DNA of 11,619 nt from an uncultured Eubacteriales bacterium (GTDB lineage: Bacteria; Bacillota; Clostridia; Peptostreptococcales; Anaerovoracaceae). The translations under genes were made by a program, and so were the position numbers. The stretch lies in NCBI GenBank assembly GCA_902772685.1, contig CACYBO010000084.1, positions 1 to 11,619 of the forward strand. The letters run 5' to 3'. Positions 7,181-11,619 of the stretch are shown piece by piece. The notes under the pieces were generated by a model that was not told where the DNA came from, ran no database searches, and worked only from the letters and a program-made list of their open reading frames with translations. Position 1 is the first letter of the stretch; each line of letters starts with the position of its first letter.

Positions 7181-7675
7181 ATGAAACTTGAAATAAAGGA
7201 TATCCCGGAACACATCGCCTATACGGCGGAGTACGATGTGGATTGTTATGATGACTTCTTTGATTTCGAGGCCGGTACCAACAGTCTGCAGAATCTGGAA
7301 GACCTGATGCATGAAGAAAATCCAGACGTGGTTGTTCCGGAGATTCCGAACGATTATAATTATTTTACCCATCCTGCGGGAGTCATCCCGGAAGGCAGGA
7401 TGCACATCCACTATTACGACATGGTGGACCGCAAAGGCAAAGACAACCCGGATGGCAAGTACCGTTTCGTGACGGTACCTGCCGTCAAAGCGGCGACCAT
7501 GTTCTGGGAAGGACCGAACAGGACGATTCCCGAAGGCATTGCCCGTGCTTTTGCATTGATTGAAGAAGCGGGTCTGGAGATTGCCGGCGATACGAGGACC
7601 AGCGCGATCCACGGCCCGTGGGACAGAGAAGATGAAGCGGAATACCTGATGGAGATTCAGGTGCCTGTAAAATGA
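7181..7675 (+). CDS. Stand-alone GyrI-like / AraC effector-binding domain protein
   Basis: 164 residues without a DNA-binding domain. The C-terminal half matches the GyrI-like small-molecule-binding fold: YRFVTVPAVKAATMFWEGP (94-112), an amphipathic helix IPEGIARAFALIEEAGLEIAG (116-136), and the closing strand EAEYLMEIQVPVK (152-164), which is the usual E-x-x-T/M-E-I-Q-x-P-V ending. The N-terminal half (MKLEIKDIPEHIAYTAEY) fits the first repeat of this two-fold domain, with an acidic insertion (about 20-60). Family members bind hydrophobic or cationic small molecules. Some stand-alone members are reported to hydrolyse cyclopropanoid compounds, and others are sensor domains of regulators. Here it may bind or process the compound handled by the neighbouring transporter and amidohydrolase, which is inference. 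Its stop codon overlaps an ATG (ATGA at 7672-7675), but the next gene more likely starts at 7687. Confidence 0.82.
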   Translation: MKLEIKDIPEHIAYTAEYDVDCYDDFFDFEAGTNSLQNLEDLMHEENPDVVVPEIPNDYNYFTHPAGVIPEGRMHIHYYDMVDRKGKDNPDGKYRFVTVPAVKAATMFWEGPNRTIPEGIARAFALIEEAGLEIAGDTRTSAIHGPWDREDEAEYLMEIQVPVK

Positions 7676-7676
7676 C

Positions 7677-7682
7677 AGGAGG
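7677..7682 (+). promoter_or_regulatory. Ribosome binding site deciding the amidohydrolase start
   Basis: AGGAGG lies 4 nt before the ATG at 7687. The other candidate ATG at 7672 lies upstream of this site and overlaps the previous stop, with nothing better than CAGGTG before it. The 7687 start also gives the usual N-terminus of the family (MAADKILINGRFYTEN). Confidence 0.65.
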
Positions 7683-7686
7683 AATT

Positions 7687-9402
7687 ATGGCAGCAGATAA
7701 AATACTGATCAACGGACGTTTTTATACAGAAAATCCGGATATGCCGTGGGCGGAGGCTGTCGCTATTGAAGGCAGAAACTTCACATATGTTGGAGACAAC
7801 GAAGGCGCGAAAGCTTTTGCAGGAGAAGGAACAGAGGTTGTTGACATGGCCGGCAAAACGATCATTCCGGGTTTGCTGGACGGACACACCCACCCATCGA
7901 CCGTCTCAAAGACTTACTGGTTCGTCAGAGGACCGCTGACATTCGACAGGGACGAGTTGATGGCGAACATCAGAGAGTACGCAGCCAAGTACCCGAAGGA
8001 AGTGAAACCGTATTTCTATTACGAGAGTTACTTCACGGAAACCTTCGGTCCGGAAGGTCCGAACAAGGCGGATCTGGATGAGATTATCAATGACCGGCCT
8101 GCGCGTATTCAGGACTTCGGCGACCATGCTTGCTGGTACAATTCCGTTGCCCTTGAGATGCTCAAAGGCGAGGATGGGAAACCGCACAGCGAGAGCCCGA
8201 TCGGCGAACCGGAATTCAAACAGGATGAGAACGGCGACTACACCGGATGGTGTCTGGAGGGCGTCATTGAAGGGGATACTGGCATTTTTGACGCAATCGG
8301 CTGGAAACCGGAATCCATCATGAACGACGAGATGTCAAAACCATTGTTTGATTTCTTCCGGCAGTACGGCGTCATGTGCATGATGGATGGCTTCACGGAA
8401 GGCGACGAGAACTTCCAGTACATCTATGATCTGGACAAGGCCGGAAAGCTGGGCATGTACTACGAAGGCGCGTCGATTCTGGGCGAAGTTGCAGATCTGG
8501 AGGAATCCATCGCGACCCTGCGCAAGTGGCAGGAAAAGTTCACGACGGATCACATCCGCTGCAACACGATCAAGTTCTTTATCGATGGAACCAACGAGAT
8601 GGGCGACTGCCTGAGCACAGAGCCGTTCCATAACGATCCGACCGGGACGAACTGCGGACATGCCTACGCGACGATGGAGGAGATGCGGGACGTTCTCGTC
8701 AGACTGAACGCGGAGAAGATCGACTTCCACGTGCACACCATCTGTGACGGGGCCTTCCGCCTCATGTGTGACGCGGTCGAAGAAGCCCAGAAGATCTGCG
8801 GCGACGACTGGTGTATCAAGGTGTGTCTGGCCCACTGCGAGATCATCCACCCGGACGATATTCCGCGAGTGAAACAGCTCGGCATCTATATCGACTACTC
8901 GACCCACTGGGCGGGCGGCTACTTCGGCGAAGGCGCTATCCCGTTTCTGGGACAGGAGAGATGGAACACCATGCATTCCTTCCACAAAGTCATTGCGGAC
9001 GGCGGCAAGGTCGGCTTCTCCAGCGACGTATTCAGCTATGCCGAAGCCGTTCGGGCAAATCCAATGCTGGGCATGCAGGTTTCCATGACCCGTGTTGACC
9101 CGTGGATTCCGCTCGACCCGGAGAAGTATCCGGGAAGCGTCCGTCCGCCGGTTGAGGCAAAGCTCACCCTTGAGCAGCTTCTGTACGGCTATACAGTGGT
9201 CAACGCCGAGAGAATGCGTCTGGATGATATCATGGGATCCATCGAAGCAGGCAAGAGAGCCAATCTGGTCGTCTTCGGAGAGGATATCTTCGAACACGCC
9301 CGCATGTCGCCGGAGGACTTCGGTGACATCGCTCCGGAATGCACCTACTTCGAAGGCGAGGAGCGCCACATCGTCAGCGAACTGAAAGTCGACAGAAGCT
9401 GA
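7687..9402 (+). CDS. YtcJ-type metal-dependent amidohydrolase
   Basis: A 571-residue member of the amidohydrolase superfamily (Amidohydrolase_3, COG1574 type), with no signal peptide, so cytoplasmic. A beta-sandwich part built from both ends (about 1-60 and 515-565, with GSIEAGKRANLVVFGEDIF) frames a TIM barrel. Candidate metal ligands are His67 and His69 in PGLLDGHTHP, the usual carboxylated lysine position at Lys296 (IKFFIDGT), His350 in HVHTICDGA (relatives often have HAIGD), His383 in LAHCE, and Asp447 in GFSSDVF. Relatives hydrolyse N-acyl or N-formyl amides and similar C-N bonds; many have no known substrate. The downstream position from a PuuP-like importer and a GyrI-like binder suggests catabolism of an imported amine or amide derivative. 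An alternative start at 7672 adds only five residues. The gene is followed by a terminator at 9505-9558. Confidence 0.9.
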   Translation: MAADKILINGRFYTENPDMPWAEAVAIEGRNFTYVGDNEGAKAFAGEGTEVVDMAGKTIIPGLLDGHTHPSTVSKTYWFVRGPLTFDRDELMANIREYAAKYPKEVKPYFYYESYFTETFGPEGPNKADLDEIINDRPARIQDFGDHACWYNSVALEMLKGEDGKPHSESPIGEPEFKQDENGDYTGWCLEGVIEGDTGIFDAIGWKPESIMNDEMSKPLFDFFRQYGVMCMMDGFTEGDENFQYIYDLDKAGKLGMYYEGASILGEVADLEESIATLRKWQEKFTTDHIRCNTIKFFIDGTNEMGDCLSTEPFHNDPTGTNCGHAYATMEEMRDVLVRLNAEKIDFHVHTICDGAFRLMCDAVEEAQKICGDDWCIKVCLAHCEIIHPDDIPRVKQLGIYIDYSTHWAGGYFGEGAIPFLGQERWNTMHSFHKVIADGGKVGFSSDVFSYAEAVRANPMLGMQVSMTRVDPWIPLDPEKYPGSVRPPVEAKLTLEQLLYGYTVVNAERMRLDDIMGSIEAGKRANLVVFGEDIFEHARMSPEDFGDIAPECTYFEGEERHIVSELKVDRS

Positions 9403-9504
9403 CAGGCCGCAGAATGACATCGGATTGACAGGACTGCGATTGACCGGGCCGCGTCCGGATAGCGGCTGAGCGCCGTGCGAATCGCGCTCATATAGCATGA
9501 AATG
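9403..9504. other. GC-rich non-coding spacer after the amidohydrolase
   Basis: No gene or convincing promoter is seen. TGAC recurs at 9400, 9415, 9426 and 9441 within loosely similar 11-15-nt units. Two TTGAC boxes (9425, 9440) lack a -10 partner at the right distance. It may be decayed coding sequence or simply a long 3' untranslated region. Confidence 0.4.
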
Positions 9505-9558
9505 AAGTATCACATCCACGCCGGCATCTAAGATGCAGGGTAGATGTGATACTTTTTT
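9505..9558 (+). terminator. Two-tier intrinsic terminator after the amidohydrolase
   Basis: A perfect 12-bp outer stem (AAGTATCACATC 9505-9516 / GATGTGATACTT 9543-9554) leads into T residues 9553-9558. An inner hairpin (GCATC 9524-9528, loop TAA, GATGC 9532-9536) sits inside it. The plan is the same as in the terminator at 5366-5414, but the sequences are unrelated. Confidence 0.9.
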
Positions 9559-9575
9559 ATTGTTCGGCTGTGTAT

Positions 9576-9581
9576 TATAAT
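9576..9581 (+). promoter_or_regulatory. -10 box of a probable leaderless mtaB promoter
   Basis: A perfect TATAAT ends 9 nt before the mtaB ATG at 9591, which puts the expected transcription start at or within a few bases of the start codon. The -35 position (17-bp spacer) falls on the T-run of the preceding terminator and matches the consensus poorly. No Shine-Dalgarno sequence lies between the box and the ATG. Confidence 0.6.
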
Positions 9582-9590
9582 AAACGCGTT

Positions 9591-11045
9591 ATGAAGATTG
9601 CATTTCACACATTAGGCTGCAAAGTGAATCAATATGAGTCGGAAGCCATGGCGCAGATGTTCCGGGAACGCGGACACGAGATCGTCAATGAGCGCGAGTT
9701 CGCCGACGTTTATGTGATCAACACGTGCACGGTCACGGCTATCGCAGATAAGAAGTCCCGCCAGTACATCCGGCGGATGAAGCGGGTCAATCCGGAGAGT
9801 ATCGTCGCGGTCACAGGCTGCTACTCCCAGATCAAACCGGACGAGGTAGGAGAGATCGACGGCGTTGATATTGTGACAGGCACCAATGAGAAGAGCACAT
9901 TGATCCGTTACGTTGAGGAACTGGCAGACAGACGTGCCGGGGAGCTGGCAGACAGATGCTCAGCGGAACCATTCAGGGCGGTCCTGCCTTATGAGAATCT
10001 CAGCTCATTTGACGAAATGGGCGTTGTGTCCAGTACAGAAAACCGCACCCGGGCGTATATCAAAATCCAGGAAGGGTGCAACCGGTTCTGCTCCTATTGC
10101 GTGATTCCGTACGCCAGAGGCCCTGTGAGAAGCAGGCCGCTGGACAGGATTGTCGAGGAAGCAAAGGCATTAATCGCCGATGGATGCAAGGAGCTGGTTC
10201 TGACGGGCATCAATACGGCCCAGTACGATATGGAGGGCAGGAACCTCTACGCTGACCGGATTGGGGAAGAGTCCGCTGAACCGCCTCGTGATGCTGCAGT
10301 GACTGACGCGGTCTTCGGCGTCGAAAAGGCCATCGCCGCTATCAACCGCCTCCCGGGGGATTTCAGAATCCGGCTGAGCAGTCTGGAACCGGCCGTCGTC
10401 AACTCGGATTACGTGAAGAGACTGTTCAAATACGATAAGCTTTGTCACCATTTGCATATGTCCGCCCAGAGCGGAAGCGATAAGATACTCAAGGCTATGA
10501 ACAGACCGTATTCTCTGGAGCAGTACTACGACATGGTTAATGCGCTCTTTGAATTTGATGACTGTTACGGCATCTCTACGGATATCATTGTGGGGTTCCC
10601 GGGGGAAAAGGAGCAGGACTTTGCAGAGAGCTGCAGACTGGTCAGCGAATGCAGCTTTTGCAGAACACACATCTTCAAGTATTCGAAGCGGCCGATGACA
10701 AAAGCGGCTGAGATGAAGAATCAGGTAGCGCCTCAGGTCAAAAACAGGAGAAGCGATGATCTGGAGAAGGCCGCCGCGGAGGCTGCGGAAGGATTCTATC
10801 AGATCAATCTTGCCGCCGCGGAAGAGGGCAGAACAGAGCGCGTGCTGATCGAGGAGATCGTAGACAGACCGTCAGGAACATATCTGACCGGGTACACCGG
10901 GAATTATATCCGTGCATATATCGATGTCGGAGCGGGCAATCCGTCGCGGATTGATCCGGCGGACAGGGAGCGTTTTCTCGATCAGTTCGTAACGGTCCGG
11001 CTTACGGAAATAGCCAATGACGGAATGGTGGCTGTTGTGGTATAA
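9591..11045 (+). CDS. mtaB: tRNA t6A37 methylthiotransferase MtaB
   Basis: A 484-residue radical-SAM enzyme of the MiaB/MtaB/RimO family. Members of this type convert t6A37 to ms2t6A in ANN-decoding tRNAs and use two 4Fe-4S clusters. The N-terminal methylthiotransferase domain has cluster cysteines Cys10 (LGCKVNQYE), Cys46 (INTCTV) and Cys77 (TGCYSQ). The radical-SAM cluster is EGCNRFCSYCVIPYARG with Cys163, Cys167 and Cys170. QSGSDKILKAMNRPY (293-307) and DIIVGFPGE (331-339) are also family hallmarks. A TRAM-like RNA-binding region closes the protein (about 415-484). The TLGCKVNQYE and CVIPYARG variants favour MtaB over MiaB. It is somewhat longer than usual: there is an 8-residue tandem repeat (LADRRAGE/LADRCSAE, 111-126) and a low-complexity insertion near 216-240. 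I chose ATG 9591 because family proteins begin at this point; longer versions of the frame read back into the terminator hairpin. Confidence 0.95.
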   Translation: MKIAFHTLGCKVNQYESEAMAQMFRERGHEIVNEREFADVYVINTCTVTAIADKKSRQYIRRMKRVNPESIVAVTGCYSQIKPDEVGEIDGVDIVTGTNEKSTLIRYVEELADRRAGELADRCSAEPFRAVLPYENLSSFDEMGVVSSTENRTRAYIKIQEGCNRFCSYCVIPYARGPVRSRPLDRIVEEAKALIADGCKELVLTGINTAQYDMEGRNLYADRIGEESAEPPRDAAVTDAVFGVEKAIAAINRLPGDFRIRLSSLEPAVVNSDYVKRLFKYDKLCHHLHMSAQSGSDKILKAMNRPYSLEQYYDMVNALFEFDDCYGISTDIIVGFPGEKEQDFAESCRLVSECSFCRTHIFKYSKRPMTKAAEMKNQVAPQVKNRRSDDLEKAAAEAAEGFYQINLAAAEEGRTERVLIEEIVDRPSGTYLTGYTGNYIRAYIDVGAGNPSRIDPADRERFLDQFVTVRLTEIANDGMVAVVV

Positions 11046-11046
11046 T
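11017..11046 (+). promoter_or_regulatory. Promoter of the HIT gene inside the end of mtaB
   Basis: TATAAT (11041-11046) overlaps the mtaB stop codon TAA (11043-11045). ATGACG (11017-11022, four of six matches to TTGACA) lies 18 bp upstream. The expected start near 11053 gives a leader of under 30 nt, so the HIT gene could be expressed apart from mtaB. Confidence 0.55.
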
Positions 11047-11065
11047 CGAGTCGCCATTAAGAATG

Positions 11066-11072
11066 AAAGGAG
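11066..11072 (+). promoter_or_regulatory. Ribosome binding site of the HIT gene
   Basis: AAAGGAG lies 7 nt before the ATG at 11080. It rules out the longer frame that opens at 11017 inside mtaB. Confidence 0.75.
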
Positions 11073-11079
11073 CAGATCA

Positions 11080-11421
11080 ATGAGTGATTGTTTATTCTGT
11101 AAGATCATAGAAGGAGAGATTCCTTCCAATAAAGTATACGAAGACGATAAAGTTCTTTGTTTCCACGATGTTGACCCGCAGGCGCCGGTACACTGCCTGC
11201 TCATCCCGAAGAAACACATCGCTTCAATCGATGATGTGTCGGAAGAAGACGCGGACATCCTTGCTTACCTGATGCTGAAAGTCAAGGATGTTGCGGCGGA
11301 GCTGGGTCTGGAGAACGGATACAGAGTCGTCATAAACTGTGGCGAGGACGGACTGCAGACAGTGCAGCATCTGCATCTGCACATCCTCGGAAAGAGGAAA
11401 CTCGCATGGCCTCCGGGCTGA
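11080..11421 (+). CDS. HIT (histidine triad) family nucleotide-binding protein, HinT-type
   Basis: 113 residues, the normal size for a bacterial HinT. HinT proteins are cytoplasmic dimers that hydrolyse purine nucleoside phosphoramidates such as AMP-lysine conjugates. The start MSDCLFCKIIEGEIPSNKVYEDD is typical. The nucleotide-binding core is LIPKKHIAS (41-49), and the catalytic histidine triad is QHLHLHIL with His97, His99 and His101; His99 is the family's nucleophile position. Cys4, Cys7, His46 and His97 could bind a structural zinc, as in some relatives. The C-terminal LAWPPG is a family hallmark. The motif Gly that usually follows HLLG is Lys105 here. It lies between mtaB and rpsU, as in many Clostridia, and has its own promoter and ribosome site. 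Confidence 0.95.
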   Translation: MSDCLFCKIIEGEIPSNKVYEDDKVLCFHDVDPQAPVHCLLIPKKHIASIDDVSEEDADILAYLMLKVKDVAAELGLENGYRVVINCGEDGLQTVQHLHLHILGKRKLAWPPG

Positions 11422-11433
11422 TGAAAAAACCAC

Positions 11434-11462
11434 TTGCAATAGCTGTTCAACGAATGTATAAT
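11434..11462 (+). promoter_or_regulatory. Strong sigma-A promoter of rpsU
   Basis: TTGCAA (11434-11439), a 17-bp spacer and a perfect TATAAT (11457-11462) form the best promoter in the window. The expected start near 11469 leaves a leader of about 80 nt. No terminator separates the HIT gene from it, so read-through from upstream is also possible. Confidence 0.82.
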
Positions 11463-11481
11463 AACTGACGTTGCAGGATGA

Positions 11482-11521
11482 CCTTTGTCATTAAGACAAG
11501 GACCGTTTTCAAGACGAAAAT
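11482..11521 (+). other. Structured 5' leader of rpsU
   Basis: Two possible hairpins lie in the leader. The first is CCTTTGTC (11482-11489) with GACAAGG (11495-11501), one bulged T and loop ATTAA. The second is TTTTC (11506-11510) with GAAAA (11516-11520), loop AAGAC. They may be a site for autoregulation by S21 or only a stabilising leader; no known leader motif was recognised. Confidence 0.35.
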
Positions 11522-11534
11522 ACTATAATAGTCA

Positions 11535-11540
11535 GGAGGT
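11535..11540 (+). promoter_or_regulatory. Ribosome binding site of rpsU
   Basis: AGGAGG with a following T lies 9 nt before the ATG at 11550, an almost full match to the anti-Shine-Dalgarno, as expected for a highly expressed ribosomal protein gene. Confidence 0.75.
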
Positions 11541-11549
11541 GAAACGGGA

Positions 11550-11619
11550 ATGGCACAGGTAATCGTAAGAGAAAATGAAAGCTTAGAAAGTGCTCTGAAG
11601 AGATTCAAGAGATCATGCG
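11550..11619 (+). CDS. rpsU: 30S ribosomal protein S21 (3' end outside window)
   Basis: Only 23 codons are visible. They read MAQVIVRENESLESALKRFKR followed by SC, the characteristic S21 N-terminus (normally about 58-60 residues in Firmicutes). S21 is a small basic protein of the 30S platform near the anti-Shine-Dalgarno end of 16S rRNA, needed for initiation in many bacteria. The gene has its own strong promoter and ribosome site. Confidence 0.93.
   Translation, partial: MAQVIVRENESLESALKRFKRSC

Noticed and set aside
6407..7612. Long minus-strand frame of 401 codons over the permease and GyrI-like genes
   Set aside because: It is antisense to well-recognised proteins, with biased His/Asp/Arg composition and no ribosome site reason to prefer it.
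8335..9519. Minus-strand frame of 394 codons over the amidohydrolase
   Set aside because: The opposite strand encodes a protein with intact metal-ligand motifs. This frame shows no recognisable domain.
9546..9590. Upstream extension of mtaB from a GTG inside the terminator
   Set aside because: The added residues are encoded by the terminator T-run and the -10 region. Family proteins begin at the ATG at 9591.
11017..11079. Extension of the HIT protein into mtaB
   Set aside because: A good AAAGGAG ribosome site and the standard HIT N-terminus place the start at 11080.
11501..11529. Second rpsU promoter using TATAAT at 11524
   Set aside because: No acceptable -35 box lies at 16-18 bp, and the start would leave only a very short leader. 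Kept as an observation only.
1..11619. CRISPR array, tRNA/rRNA genes, transposase or integrase genes
   Set aside because: No regularly spaced repeats, cloverleaf or rRNA sequence, or mobile-element protein motifs were seen on either strand.

Overview
This window looks chromosomal and comes from a low-to-mid GC Gram-positive anaerobe, most likely a member of the Clostridia (Eubacteriales). I infer this from strong AGGAGG-type ribosome sites, sigma-A-like promoters with TATAAT boxes, intrinsic hairpin-T terminators, a lipobox lipoprotein, a lysine-rich MBG/Fn3/Big_2 surface protein, and the housekeeping order rsmE ... mtaB - hit - rpsU. The exact genus cannot be read from the sequence.

Layout. 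Positions 2-1324 hold the 3' end of a large repeat-domain surface protein. It is followed after 12 nt by rsmE (1337-2125) and an intrinsic terminator. A promoter near 2197-2225 drives a two-gene unit: a lipoprotein with two complete papain-like (C39-type) peptidase domains (2309-4408), and an AraC-family regulator 3 nt downstream (4412-5335), closed by a two-tier terminator. A 60-residue two-helix membrane protein lies on the minus strand (5489-5671) and converges on that terminator. Divergent from it is a three-gene unit: a PuuP-type amine/amino-acid importer (5777-7138), a stand-alone GyrI-like effector-binding protein (7181-7675) and a YtcJ-type amidohydrolase (7687-9402), closed by a second two-tier terminator (9505-9558). 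Then comes mtaB (9591-11045), whose start lies so close to a TATAAT box that its mRNA may be leaderless. It is followed by a HinT-type HIT protein (11080-11421) with its own promoter inside the end of mtaB, and by the first 23 codons of rpsU (11550 to the window edge) behind a strong promoter.

How the parts fit. rsmE, mtaB, the HIT gene and rpsU are translation or housekeeping genes that are commonly close neighbours in Firmicutes. Here about 7.4 kb of accessory genes separates rsmE from mtaB. The accessory block reads as two modules, each with its own terminator: an exported peptidase-like lipoprotein with a regulator, and an uptake-plus-hydrolysis cassette for an unidentified small amine or amide. 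No mobile element, CRISPR array, rRNA or tRNA was recognised. No stretch over 300 bases lacks a gene.
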